64,000 nucleotides of DNA. It comes from Corbicula japonica. Taxonomy: Eukaryota > Mollusca > Bivalvia > Venerida > Cyrenidae. The stretch is from positions 1-64,000 of the forward strand of contig JAZAYU010001056.1 in the NCBI GenBank assembly GCA_038501625.1. The letters run 5' to 3'. The notes beneath the pieces were generated by a model. That model was not told where the DNA came from. It searched no databases and saw only the letters and a program-made list of their open reading frames with translations. This document shows, in pieces, positions 13,591 through 25,524 of the stretch (position 1 is the first letter of the stretch; every line of letters starts with the position of its first letter). A program made the translations under genes and the position numbers.

Positions 13591-13816
13591 AAAAAAACAT
13601 TTGTCAATTAAGATCTATATAGGGAAAGCAAACAGAACACTATTTTACTTTTTAGACACACCTGTAACTTGAATTTCTGGCACAATCCTGAAAACTTTCA
13701 CCCATGTAATATCAACAACTTTAGAAGAGGTTGATAGCCTGGATTCTTGGTTAAAATTTATGTGGAGGTGTTTGATTGGGGAACTACCAGACTGTGCCTT
13801 TGCTGTACAGAGTAAC

Positions 13817-14129
13817 CACTGGCGCTTGACCAGCCGCCCCACCCCCTGCCAACTTTTACTAATACACCTTTTTTTGTTAAAATGGTGTCAAGTCCATAAT
13901 ATTATTCTATTCTATTAAAATATGCCAAAATACATCATCAAAATCGTATTCTAAAAAAAATTATATTTCTATGTATATAATTGATAAAAATATAAATATT
14001 TTTTAGAATACGATTTTGACGGTGTATTTTCGCATATTTTTATAGAATGGAATAATATTAGTGACTTTACAAAAAAGGGCGTATTAGTAAGGGTTGGCAG
14101 GGGGTGGGGCGGCTGGTCAAGCGCCAGTG
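13817..14129. mobile_element. hAT-like MITE with 8-bp target duplication
   Basis: A 313-bp element has long inverted arms (CACTGGCGCTTGACCAGCCG... and its reverse complement). It is flanked by a perfect AGAGTAAC duplication (13809-13816 and 14130-14137). The 8-bp duplication and CA(C/G)TG-type ends fit the hAT superfamily. It has no coding capacity. Confidence 0.85.
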
Positions 14130-14137
14130 AGAGTAAC

Positions 14138-14756
14138 AGAAGGATCCCTACGTTTCTACCTGCTGTCACAGGCGACAGAATAACTAAGCAGTTTGACAAA
14201 CTCTTCATTTATGGCACTTTTCAATACCATATACCATTAGATTTATCACCAACTTGAATAGTTTCTTCACAAAGAAAATAACATTATAATTATGAAGTTT
14301 TCCTTAAATGAGTCTTGTATGACCTCCAAGGGTTCCTCATCTAAAATATAGACCTATAAATCTCATCAATATCATTTAAAATTCCACTGAAAAGTTGCAT
14401 TGATGATCTAGTTAAAACCAAACATTGTCTTTTCAGTTCAAGAAAGACCGAAAATTATCCAGGCTGGTAAACCAAAACTTGTGTTTTTTTAATTTATGCT
14501 TATACGCCCATTAGGCTGGGCCTTGTACTTCCTATAGTCAAATTCATTTCGGCCCTTCGAATTGCAACTTAAACGCTGTTAAGTTTAATACATTATAAAT
14601 CAGTAACACGATTACAGAAAGTCTGATTAACCCATTACTTACAGTGATTAAAAGCAGTGTCAAATTATTCATAAGTTCCGGCCATTATAACATGATAAAC
14701 GCACGACCCCGTTCCAACTCGTGCTGATGCTTTTCTACGGATAGACTCTTACTCAG
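14138..14756. other. Noncoding stretch
   Basis: AT-rich sequence between the hAT-like MITE and the LINE fragment. I see no exon, RNA gene or clear repeat in it. Confidence 0.4.
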
Positions 14757-15935
14757 TCTTAATCATTAAATAAGGACTGTTCTTCTTCTTCCGATATTGT
14801 ACATAATCCCACTCTGGGGCATTGTCGTACATTTGGGTGTATGATAAAAGATCGTGCGTGTGGCGCAATTATATATATGCAGATAAAAGTAAAAACAGCC
14901 AGCCACACTTCTCCAGTGGGGTGGGCAGCGCTCCCTTGAAGTTCCTAGGGAGTCAGCAGTGACAATGTGCTCTGGTCCACAGCCGGATACCCGAGGGAAA
15001 GAAAGAGTGCCGATAAATGTCAAGCCTGCAGAAGGGGACAACAAACTTCAGTGAATGACCTCTGAAATTGATAGCAGATGGTGGTAGGCCGTGCATGGAA
15101 TGTCGACTAGTCCATGTACAATCCTGTATACCATCACCAACTTCGAGTGTGTGCGGCGCTCTTGAAGGGTTTGCCATCCAAGATCCTTTAACACCTGGCT
15201 GGTTCCACTGGTGGTCCTGTAGTCACCCTTGACAATCCATGCAGCGCGCCGTTGGACTACCTCAATCTGGCTGATGTTGGTTTGGGTATGTGGGTCCCAC
15301 ACAGTGCTAGCATACTCAAGAATGGGCCTCACAAGCGTCTTGTAACTTTGTTCCTTAATAACTTGAGGACAGCTGGTGAGGTTTCGTCTAAGGAAGGCTA
15401 ACGCATGTGTAGCCTTCTTTGCTGTTGCTGACACACGAGTGTTCCAGGACAGGTCATCGGTCAGATGAGCCCCAAAGTATTTGCCATTGGCTACGATGTT
15501 CAGTTCTTCATTCTGGATGGTGTACATTGCGTAGATGGACTTTATTGTTTTTTCTTTTTTGGTAAATCTGATAACCTCGCATTTGCTGGCATGCAAGGCC
15601 ATCATCCAGTCCTTTTCCCACTGCTGTAGCTTATCAAGACCTTCATGTAGGGCGTTCGTGTGAGACAACATCGGATGCCTTACTGAAGTCCAGCAGTATG
15701 GCGTCTATCTGTATGCCGTCATCAAGTGCCTTAGCAAGGTCCTGAAGTGTAAGGATAAGCTGGCTTTCTGTAGACCTCCGTTTTCTGAAACCATGCTAGG
15801 CATCACTCAGGATGTTGTTACGCTCGAAGTGTGCCATTTTTTGACTGTGTATCACATGTTCCAGGATTTTGCGGCAGACCGAGGTTAGTGATATGGGCCT
15901 GTAATTTGCAGGTTAACCTGTTGTTAACTAAAGAT
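14757..15935 (-). pseudogene. LINE (jockey/CR1-like) reverse transcriptase fragment
   Basis: The minus strand encodes the C-terminal half of a non-LTR retrotransposon reverse transcriptase. At 15830-15900 it reads a segment close to RPISLTSVCRKILEHVI, then DFSKASD near 15690. The frame then shifts to a 207-codon run (15048-15671) with the thumb motifs KCEVIRF, LSWNTRV, FLRRNL, LEYASTVWDPH and VQRRAA. The part that should carry the catalytic FADD motif, between DFSKA and LHEGLDKLQQW, has been deleted at about 15670. More frameshifts follow towards 14760 (SFFPSGIRLW and a short tail). The element is inactive. The exact LINE clade is uncertain. Confidence 0.85.
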
Positions 15936-16119
15936 TAAGGCATCTGATTGGCTGTTGAATGGCGTCATTAAATGATGCCTGTGACTATTTTAAATTTTTC
16001 CCAAGCATCTTTTATCAACTAGGCCTTTTGCTCATCACTAATTCATAATAAAACATGACCTGGATTCAGAGTAAGTTTGTGATAAACAGATGAAGCGGTT
16101 GATCTTAAACTTTATTAAT

Positions 16120-16432
16120 CTAAAAAAGCAATATATGCATATCAGGAATAGCCACACTAAAAAAACACAGCCTCCCCACGCAGCGAAAAAGAAGAGTGGA
16201 AGAGAGAGAGCGCATGTTTTATATAAGTATGTCAATTCAAAAAGGACGCCACAAACAATTAACGAAGAAGAGAACCCTTTGGGATACCGCCTTGGAACGG
16301 TCAGTGGCAAAACAAATTGCCACTGGGGGTATCAACCAGGTTCTAGGGCGCACCAATCTCACACTTTCCCCAACAGGTTCTCGTATCACAAAACAAGTAC
16401 AAATTGTCTTGGTGAAATAACTCCAACCCACC
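16120..16432. repeat. Pseudo-LTR of Penelope-like element, left copy
   Basis: It shares ATATGCATATCAGGAAT, AGAGAGAGAG, ACCAGGTTCTAGGG and CCCCAACAGGTTCTC with the copy at 18530-18830, in the same orientation. Substitutions and small indels between the two indicate an old insertion. Confidence 0.8.
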
Positions 16433-16647
16433 CATCAGCTCAACAATATTGCATGCAAAAGCATACAAACATATAAACATAAGAATTTAATAGCATTGCA
16501 AAGCCAAAGGGCGGGTACTCAATGATCTTACCGAGACCAAAGCACCTGGAGTAAAATCAGCAATAACACGGTGACAGGGATAAAAGAAACAAATCGAGCT
16601 TCTAGGTTCTTTTAAGAAAAGATTTCCCCATAAACCTTCATAAACTC

Positions 16648-18455
16648 TTATACCCCTGCCACCGTCGTGCAACCAAAGAGGTAAGCATAACGATCAACTG
16701 TAGATGGGTTAATCAACAGGCTTGCAGAGCGCTGTAAAATATTATGTTGGTAACCTTTCTTTTTAAATATACAGATGGTTTTTACGAATAACCGGGAGAA
16801 ATTAACATCGCCTTTTATCTTCGTAAGTTTATAAATTAAATCTCCATAAAAACTGGCTGTGAAATTCCTTGTTGTAATAGTGATTTTAAACTGCACCTGT
16901 ATTTATGTATTAGGTCTGGATATCGGCGATAAAACTTGAAAAGGTTTTCCTTAATTTGTGATACCGATAACCTTGTTTTAAAAGTTTTTCTGTAATGCAA
17001 AGATTACGTTCATTGAAATCATTCACATCGTTGCAAGCTCTTGAAACGCGAACAAGCTGCGAGATATAAACCCCGTAAGAAGTTGCACGAGGAACATCGC
17101 CGTCTAGAAATGGAAAATTTACTATATTAAAATTAAAATCATCTCTTTTATAATAAATTTTAGTAGTGACGTAACCATTTTCGATGGATAGATTTAAATC
17201 AAGGAAGTTTGCTTGCTTTTCTGAAGTGTTCGCTTTATTAAGCTGTAGTTCTTTAGGATAAATCTTATTAACCAGTGATGGAAAATGGTTATTATCTATA
17301 TTTAATAAATCATCAAGGTAACTCGAGGTGTTGTCAAAAGCTGTGATAATATCATCTTGATGTTCGGTAGAAAGAGATAACATAAAATCTTTTTCATAAC
17401 AGTATACAAACAGATCAGCAACAAGGTGTGCACAATTAGTACCCATTTGAATGCCTATTACTTGTTTATAAATAGAGGTACCAAATCTCAAATAAATATT
17501 ATCCAATAAAAATGTGAGCGCCTGGTTAAGGTCTTGACACGTCCATGAAGTATATTTATCATAAGAACCATCTGTAAAGAATGACTTATGTTCATTACAA
17601 GCAATAAATGTATTATTTTCTCTAGCAAAAGTTTTTTCAATGAGACTGGTTAGCTTGTCTCTTATTAAATTATGAGGGAGAGAAGTATACAAGGTAGACA
17701 AATCATATGTAGACAAACAGAACGCCTGAAAATTATATGATTTAAGTTTCTTCAAAACGTCATTTGAATTTTTTATAGACCAAAATAAATTTTTGCCAGT
17801 AGTTTCAAAAACTTTTTCGCAATACCTAATTACATGTTCTTTTATAGCTGCAAGACAAGATGTTAAGAGAACGGATAACTTTGTTGTTGTACAAGAACTA
17901 GAGTTAGCGATAAATCTTGCTTTGTACGGTGTTTTGTGCATTTTAGGCAACCAATACATAGTAGGTACTTTGTCTTGTTTAGGCTCAACACTGATTCTAA
18001 ATTTTGTAATTTGTAGAGTGTGTGCAGTAACAATATCACTCTCAGATGAAGAAGTCAATGTATAAGCATTAGTGCTATTAAGCTCTTCAGTTTGAACATT
18101 TATATAGTGTATACGTCACACTATAATAACATTATTTGAAGCATTATCAGCATGTGTTAAAACAAATTTGTTGTGAAAATATTGAATACCCTTTTTCAAA
18201 TGACGAAAGTTAAAACGAGGTCGAGGTGGTAGTAAAGCTATGTTTCTTTTATAGAAGGATATACGAGTGTCAATTATTTTGAATATTTGTTTTTTTCCAG
18301 TTTGAAAGAGCATTAGGCTCAGCTTGTTCTCGTTTACACCATTTATTGCAAAAAGAGTTTAAAGACTCTGCAATTTCCGCACGACAGGTATTAAAGTCGA
18401 TGTCCGATGGAATTCTGTATTTTGGACCTTTTGAAACTAAAGCAGCTTAATTGTA
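16648..18455 (-). pseudogene. Penelope-like reverse transcriptase, frameshifted
   Basis: The longest open part (16910-18058) has the Penelope RT signatures YWLPKMHKTPYKARFIANSS, STYDLSTLYTSLP, IGIQMGTNCA and the catalytic SYLDDLLNID. Upstream, 18116-18313 encodes the N-terminal RT-extension segment (LPPRPRFNFRHLKKGIQ, HADNASNNVIIV) in another frame. Further N-terminal sequence reaches about 18455. Downstream, 16648-16896 encodes the C-terminal segment (YGDLIYKL, INPSTVDRYA) in a third frame. No GIY-YIG endonuclease domain is recognisable. The YxDD box is intact, but at least three frame breaks make this a pseudogene. Confidence 0.88.
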
Positions 18456-18529
18456 CCCCTACAGCCGTTCAACATACTCATGATCGTAAAGTAGATTTTA
18501 TTTTTCAAACAAAGTAGATTGTTCATTAA

Positions 18530-18830
18530 AAAGGTGAAATATGCATATCAGGAATCGCCAAATTCAAAAAAAAGCCTCCCTACACAGTCAAGAAGAAGAG
18601 AGGGAGAGAGCATGGTTAATAAAATGATCAGTTTCAAAAGAGACACCACTAACAATTAACAAAAATGAGAACCCGAGGGGTTACCGCCTTGGAACGGTCT
18701 GTGGCAAATCAAATTGCCATTGAGGGTTTAAACCAGGTTCTAGGGTGCACCAACCTCACACTTGCCCCAACAGGTTCTCATATCACAAAACAAATACAAG
18801 TTGTCTTGGTGAAACAACTCCAACCCACTT
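18530..18830. repeat. Pseudo-LTR of Penelope-like element, right copy
   Basis: Direct repeat of 16120-16432. It contains GCCTCCCTACACAGTC, GGTTACCGCCTTGGAACGG and CCCCAACAGGTTCTCA. Confidence 0.8.
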
Positions 18831-19104
18831 AAATGCAGTTTTTATTCTCGTTCAAAATACTTCGTTCCATAAATTCAGTTTATTCAATTCAAAACACGTA
18901 GTTCTTCAAATTTAAATTACTCGTTTTAAATCAGCGTTTGTTTCTCTCGCTCTCACTCTGAAAAATGTCTAAATTCAAAATGTTAAGTTATCATTTTCTA
19001 AGTTCTCCAAATGTCCATAAAAAGTCTTTAGTCTTAAATACAATAACAGGCCTGACGAAAATTCTTTATTAAAAATCCGGAGACTTTGTCTGAATATGTC
19101 AATG

Positions 19105-19300
19105 ACGACGACGACGATGTTTTTATTGTTTGTTGTTGTTGTTTTAATGTCTTGTTGCTGTTGCTGTTAACTATGATTATGACTAAACAAAACGACGATG
19201 ATAATAATGTTGTTGTTGTTTATATGTCTTGCTGCTATTAACTATGATTGTGACTAAATAAAAATGAGGCTGATGACGATGATGATGATGATGGTGATGA
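19105..19300. repeat. Trinucleotide microsatellite cluster
   Basis: Runs of GACGACGACG, TTGTTGTTGTT and GATGATGATGATG are interspersed with a duplicated phrase (TTAACTATGATTATGACTAAA and a close relative about 80 bp apart). Confidence 0.8.
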
Positions 19301-19699
19301 TGTTATTTTCACATTCTTCTTTATAATTATATACTTCAAAGAATTTTACAAATATAAATTGCCGATTTGATTGGAAACGGTTAAAGAACTTGTTTGAAAA
19401 TGACTTTTAACAAAATTTATTTTCATCGTTTAAATTTCTGTTTTAAAAACCTGTTAAGACCCGTTTTTGACAATATTAAAATGAAGGCAGGTGTAACACC
19501 GAGAACCTTGTTTAGTTTATGACACGCGGTTATTGTATAGTTGTGCCAGGGGCACTAAGGCAGCATGTCACTGACCACGTCCTTGCTATCTCGTTATCTC
19601 GCGATATACAGGAAATGTGCGACTGTTCAGTAGAATGCCTATTACGTTCATTGCCCAACTTCAAATTAGGTTTAATTAATCTATATTTTTGCTATTTCA

Positions 19700-19795
19700 T
19701 ACAAATCCGGAGATTTGGACTGTAAAGCCGGAGATCCGGAGAAGTAACTTAAAATCCGGAGATTTCGGATAAAAGCCGGAGATTTGGCAGGCCTG
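19700..19795. repeat. Short repeat, CCGGAGAT core
   Basis: Several copies of a (A/G)(A/C)(C/T)CCGGAGATTT-like unit occur within 95 bp, ending at CAGGCCTG. A related AATCCGGAGACTT stands near 19072 next to another CAGGCCTG, so 19050-19795 may be an old element with CAGGCCTG ends. Confidence 0.45.
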
Positions 19796-20850
19796 AAAAA
19801 GTAGCGCCAAACTTGCTGTGTCTTGAAAGTTATAAACTTAGTTCCAGTTTCTTTGTCGGGCTGGTTACGAGTCCTTGTTGTTTGCGGAAAACTCCCGAAA
19901 GTTTGATAAGTTGTATACTTAAACTTCTAACCTCAATGTATATTGCTTATTTCTTACAAGAATACCACAATGGACAAGTAAAACTCTACTATGAATATTT
20001 GCTTATACCAAGCCAAAAGGTACCATTAACATAAAACCAAGAGTTTAGAAAGATTGTCACGGTTTAATTTAAGATCATCAAAATAAACGAGTTTGGTTCC
20101 TCCACCTTATAACTGAAATATGCTGACACAACAATATCAATATAGCCTGGGCTATAGTAGAACAAGCTGGAAGCTGTTAGCAGCACATTGAACGAAAGGA
20201 TATAGCAAATATTGTGCAGAGTTTGTGCAACTCGAAGGTTTGACAAATCTCAGTAAATAAGGCTTTTCAAACATAATTTATGTGTATACGGCAATACATC
20301 GCTGAACAGGATAATTGACATCAAATTGCTATCTGCAATCCTGTTGAGATAATCGCGAACATGCATTTTGTAAAATGATATGGATCCGTTATATTAAAAA
20401 AAATACTGGTGTTAATTCACAGCATGTACTCTATCTATAGCCGTGGGGAATACCGCCTGCATTAAAACCTCAAGGAAATATAGCTAAAACTCGCTGAGGA
20501 TTCTGTGGCGGCTATAACCGCCAAACAAAATTGGTTTACTACTGTCGCTTGTTTACAATATAGACATACGCAGTGAAACAGTCGATGTTACATCGAGGTA
20601 ATTCTTCTTGTGCTATCTTTCTTTCTTTGGGTTCATAAGGTCTGGTACGGATTACTTTTGATCTGTAGCTAGGGACGCTGATGAGAGAGTTTAATGGTAT
20701 TAAAAAGATAAAAAAACAGTTATTTCAAGGTATTTCACCTCTTTTGACTCGTTTTTTACAATGACAATGTTTGTTGTTCTATTCTGACCTAAGTTATCTT
20801 AGCCAGAATGTGTTGGAAGTAGCTGAGTGTTCTGAAACCCTGACGCATTC

Positions 20851-21050
20851 ACAGACACTTGTTTAGGGGTCCTTTGCTTGCTATATATGCCTATACTGCT
20901 ATAGAGCTATATAGGCCTATATATAGGCTTACAGGTCACTAGATCCAAAAGTGGGCAATTTCAGGAAATAAATGGATGATCTACAGCATGAGATACAACT
21001 ACAATCACTTAGAACACAAAATATCCTAGTTTTCAAAAAATAACAGTTCA
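20851..21050. repeat. Left terminal inverted repeat of 4.7-kb element
   Basis: Reverse complement of the sequence ending at 25524, with scattered mismatches. It is interrupted right at its inner end by the insertion at 21051. Confidence 0.75.
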
Positions 21051-22854
21051 GGCCAAACAAAAATATAAGTCCGTTTCCGGTCTCCTTGAAAAATAAAAGA
21101 GGGTAGGTAGGTAGGATTATTTTTTTATTTTTTTTTATAATTTTTTTTTAGAAGTGTGATAGAATCATGAGCATGGAAGGCAACTGATTATATATATATA
21201 CATTTATATATAAATATATGGACACCCTTTCTTCTTTATGCACCTATTGGCTGTTAGTCACCCTCTGTAGTATGCTTGTCTGCTTGTAACATAGACACCT
21301 TTTGTCATGCTACTATAGTAACATAACTGCATGGTGAGTGGGTAAAGGATTGTGTTCATCAAGAAGAATGCAATACATAATTTACATGATGTTTGTGCAA
21401 AACAGTTCAAAAAACAATTTTGTAATTAAATATTATGTTGTAAACAACTGGAATATCCATTGAAATTTATATAAACTTCTTCTTGGTGAAAATAATCGAC
21501 CTCTGGTTTCGCTCAATGCAACTCATTAAAATCTTTTGAAATTAAGATATGTTTTGCTGCATTTAGCAAAGTCACAAGTTTGTATGAAGTGCATTAACCA
21601 TTTCAGCCATTAACAAGACTCTTCATACTATAGCAACCACAGCTGATAAGGGTTCCACTATAAGAATATTGGTAAAAATCAATACCTAGTGTTGGTTTTT
21701 AAGTCATATCTTTAAAATGGTTTAACTGATATTTTTACAAATTTAAATATAATAAAAGAGGATAAAATTATCTTTCCATTGATGTAAATGATATATTTGT
21801 GATTTATATAATTTTCCTTTAATCAGAGTTTAAAAGCAATTCACAATAGAAATTTCCGGTGAATTTCCAATAGCGCCGACTGCACATAAACTGCTGCATA
21901 GGTCTCGCACCATACCGTTTGCGGGTTATTTAATAGCTTTGAATATTCATAAAATTAATTTAACCAATCAAAAAATTAAGGCTCTACAACCCTTATGTTG
22001 ACCTTTTTCCGTACGTTAACAAACAAAGAAGTTATGGGAGCCCAAAGTCTAGCTCAGTTTTTGCATCATCCAAGCGGCTGACAGGTAAATGTCATATACC
22101 ATAAAAAAATTTAAGCTTTTCTCTTTAAAATGATATACTGAACATTAATTTTGGTTATTATTTAGTACTCTGCATCCGCCGATGAAATAGGTCATGTCGG
22201 CAAAAACAAGAGACCCGCTTGCCGAGTCGGTGTCCGCCATATTGGAAACCTAACCCGATAAATTTTGACATCAATTTTACCGATGAATTTCAATCTCCAG
22301 TTCCTTATCCAAAATAATACATTAAAGATGTTAGTTATTGTATTTTTGTTTTTAAATTTGCATTTTTATGTTTAAATTGACTGTTTCCATATCGGGCACA
22401 TGCTGATTTCTCGGTAATTTTTGCTCAAAGATTTCTGACTTTTAAGACAGATTATGGCGAAATATTTAGTTGTTTTCATGAAAACTGTCGATATTCTGTT
22501 GAGGATTAATATTTCTGGTTGATAACTGTCAATTATTTGCTTAAATGAAGCTAAACGAAAAAAATATGCGATCTTTTTGTAAATTACCCCACCCACTTAT
22601 ATAAACAGATGGCCAATACAGACGCCATTGTCAACATGGGCGACCCATGTTGAAATCCTAAACAGCCAATGAAATCGCCGGATTTGAAATGAACGGAAAG
22701 TGATAAAACTAAACGAAAGAAATGGATAAAAACAAACGAATTTGCGCAACAGAGTTTCCTCTCTTCCCTTAAACCAATAAAAAGTTTAGGGTCGGGTCCA
22801 AAATTAGAGGGTCGGTCGGGCGACCGGAAACAGAACTAATTTTTTTGTTTGGCC
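21051..22854. mobile_element. GGCC-ended element, Harbinger-like (tentative)
   Basis: GGCCAAACAAAAA...GTTTCCGG at the left is inverted at the right (CCGGAAACAG...TTTTTTGTTTGGCC). Both ends are flanked by TCA (21048-21050 and 22855-22857). GGCC ends with a 3-bp duplication fit PIF/Harbinger, although that group prefers TTA/TAA. The interior shows no transposase, so it would be non-autonomous. Confidence 0.55.
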
Positions 22855-23539
22855 TCATACATAACAAAACAATGGAAAGATCCCAATCTCACCATTTCAC
22901 AATAAAAAGTACATTCAAAAGACTAGATCGATTTCAAAGACAAAATCGTAACTTACCAAACAAGTATTGATCGCCGTTGATAAATTATTCCTTTATCTCT
23001 CCGATGACAACAGTAACAAAACATAAATCCTCATATTAACGGAAGAAAATCCAGTTTATTTGAAAAACGACTTGTCTGCGCATTAGAACCGGGTAAAAAA
23101 AAACGTTAAATTTGGTGGAAAATTCTGAACGTCCGCAAAACGTCGGTATGTTTCCTGTATGTACTATGTGTAATTTAGATAAAAATCAAGTAAATAGAAT
23201 GTTGACCATCAAAACAAGAGACACTTACCGAGATTGCTTGTTATTTTCAAGGTTTGTTTCAAACGATTGTCAAATAATTTCTTCATTTTTTTTTAATTTA
23301 CTCATTTTTTGAAACTATGGGTGTTTCCGGAAATGACGTAATTTGCATAATTTCGGAAAAGAGCAGATACCCTGAAGACTCGGGGGTTTTTCAGCACTGT
23401 CTGCGCCTCCGGAAAACGGAGGTGTTCCCAAAGCAAACGGCCCTGTTCCCAATCATATCCAGTTGTCATTTTTCCCAATTGAAATCATATTTTATTTAAG
23501 AAATTTAGGCAAAAATCGAATAAAATATATCAAAATACA

Positions 23540-23760
23540 ACAGATTCCGCGCTACCACCGCGGACGGTATTTTGTTTGGGGGGAAAATCACCGCGGCCAA
23601 ACTCTTGGAGGTCATCGCGATTCATCCAGAATGATAATTTTGTCCGCGTATCAGCGCGAACACAGTTTGGGGGGTAATACAAATTTATCAGCACGACATC
23701 GCGGGGGATTCCCGGTGACGTTCCGCGAACCAACGCGGACGCACGTTCATGCACCGATTT
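23540..23760. other. GC-rich patch with CGCGGAC-type repeats
   Basis: This 220-bp patch is much richer in CpG than its surroundings. It contains repeated ACCGCGGACGG, TTTGGGGGG and CAACGCGGACG phrases. Overlapping frames are open on both strands for about 75-107 codons but match nothing I recognise. It is probably repeat-derived. Confidence 0.4.
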
Positions 23761-24375
23761 ATTTACATGAAATTGCGTTGGAATGACTTCAGACCAAAAT
23801 GTGCGAGCTTTAAATAAAATTTAGGTTGACCGTGTCATCTCAATATCTTGTCAAACATTCTATAAGAATCTCAAACATAGCATCATGCTTTCAGTTTTCA
23901 CATCTTAGTCAAGTGACATACCGTCTTTGGCAGGTGAGACCAAGCTGCCAATTAAGGGTGACACTGATTTTACCAAGGGAATCTTAAACATGTCATCTGG
24001 CTTTCAGAGTTTTTCACACATTACGGTCGCTGTGATTTTACCGATACACGTTTTTCTTGAAGTACTCAATCTGATATAACGTGTAATTAAATAAAACGCA
24101 ATCGACTTGTGGACCCCACTTTTTCCTTTAAACGTTAAACACTGGTAAAAGCCAGTTTGCATGATTTAAATAAGTTAAAATAATTACGTTGATGGTGATG
24201 TCGGTTTTTACGAAATCAGCATTTTATTCCATTTATCTTTAATTATTACATTTTTAAACCGCATAATTTGAAAAAACATTCGTTAACATAAAAACTGCAT
24301 GTACCCCTCACAAAAAAAGGACCATGCTGTGTACTTGGTATGGAGGCAAAAACTCGATACCGCCGAACATCAAAC

Positions 24376-24535
24376 GCGACTTCAAAAGAAGTCGTCGGCA
24401 CGAAACATCCATCCATATTTATTTCGGCTTTGCTATAAAAACGTTTGATCTGAAACGTTTGACTTCAAAAGACGACGTCGGCTCGAAACAACCATCCGTG
24501 TTTATTTCGGCTTTACTATAAAAACGTTTGATCTA
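24376..24535. repeat. Tandem duplication, about 83-bp period
   Basis: Two units contain GACTTCAAAAGA, GTCGGC(A/T)CGAAACA and ATTTCGGCTTT(G/A)CTATAAA. They differ by a few substitutions. Confidence 0.75.
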
Positions 24536-25164
24536 CCTGGTAGTGTGCGCGTGTCATTTTTAGCTTGTCTGATGCAATAATTACTGAAATCTGATAAAAG
24601 CGATAAATTAAAGAAAAGGATATATTTTAAATGATGGAATAGCGTTCGGTAAATAATAATTATTTTACTATTTTACACATGTACACAGGTAAGAGTGACT
24701 TCCCTTTATCTAGAAATTGCAAGTGTTCAGTGACCCTGTTTTAACTGTAAGCATGAATATTTCCTGGAACTTCTTCCAACATTATAGCTATTGAATATAT
24801 CAATAAATTTAGATCTATTTTGCAAAACTTTCATAATATGACTCGTTAGACACTTATTATTTTTTTTAATGTATTTTCGCGACTATGATGGCTTTGCACA
24901 ACAATAAGTTCTACAATAAAAACTTACATTTATCTGGTCTATTTAGTTAATACTCTAAACTAACCATTTAATTTGCCACAGTTTCACTATTTTATAAAGA
25001 ATTTTAATTCATATAATGAATAATTTAAATAAGAAAAATATTTCTGATAACAGTTGGCTAACAAGTTACCAGTTTTGCAATGTATGTTTGAATAAAGACC
25101 AAAAAGCTGGTAAAAGTATATTGGTAATGTAAAAATTGACTGATTTAAGCTAAATAAATGCATA

Positions 25165-25280
25165 TTGAAATTTCCCAAAATGGACTATTTTATCGATGTG
25201 AAAATTCCCAAAATGGGCATTTTTGTCGATAAAAAATTCCCAAAATGTCCAGACTCCTTTTCCCAAAATAGGCAGAAAAA
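25165..25280. repeat. Short tandem repeat, TTCCCAAAAT core
   Basis: Four TTCCCAAAAT(G/A) units occur within about 115 bp. They alternate with TTTTATCGATGTG/TTTTGTCGATAAA phrases. Confidence 0.6.
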
Positions 25281-25524
25281 CCCCTGAGACTGTTTAGTTG
25301 GTTATCTTCTGTATGGTTAATTATACAAGTCATGAACGGGTATTTTTTTCAAACTGGGATATTTTGTGTTCTAAGTGATTGTAGTTGTATCTCATGCTGT
25401 AGATCATCTGTTTATTTCCTGAAATTGCCCACTTTTGAATCTAGAGACCTGTAAGCCTATATATAGGCATATATAGCTCTATAGGCATATAGGGTCAGCA
25501 AAGGACCCCTAAACAAGTGTCTGT

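Larger units (their letters stand above)
11393..13816. other. Upstream noncoding region of SGCB
   Basis: The region lies upstream of the coding first exon. It probably contains an unlocated 5' noncoding exon and the promoter. It holds a tandem duplication (11854-12077) and a long stretch (about 12500-13590) of decayed repeats. No other exon could be supported. Confidence 0.5.
16120..18830 (-). mobile_element. Penelope-like retroelement with direct pseudo-LTRs
   Basis: A frameshifted Penelope-type reverse transcriptase (16648-18455, minus) sits between two direct repeats of about 300 bp (16120-16432 and 18530-18830). Both repeats start near ATATGCATATCAGGAAT and end near CTCCAACCCA. Penelope elements are known for such pseudo-LTRs. 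The same repeat occurs alone near 28.5 and 31.1 kb. Confidence 0.8.
18831..20850. other. Noncoding stretch with microsatellites
   Basis: No exon is supported. The stretch holds GAC/GAT and TGT-type microsatellites (about 19105-19300) and a cluster of CCGGAGAT motifs (19700-19795). Otherwise it is AT-rich sequence with nothing recognisable. Confidence 0.45.
20851..25524. mobile_element. 4.7-kb element with about 200-bp terminal inverted repeats
   Basis: The left end (ACAGACACTTGTTTAGGGGT...) runs for about 200 bp to GTTCA at 21050. It is matched in reverse complement by about 25325-25524, sharing TATATAGGCTTACAGGTC, AAAAGTGGGCAATTTCAGG and TCTACAGCATGAGATACAAC. I found no exact target-site duplication at the outer borders. 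The interior contains a GGCC-ended insertion (21051-22854), short tandem repeats and a GC-rich patch, but no recognisable transposase. It may be a large non-autonomous DNA transposon or foldback element. Confidence 0.6.

Noticed and set aside
16090..16476. 128-codon plus-strand open frame
   Set aside because: It lies in the Penelope pseudo-LTR and has no protein-like features.
23463..23786. 107-codon open frame in the GC-rich patch
   Set aside because: Open on both strands because of repeat composition. No domain and no splice context.
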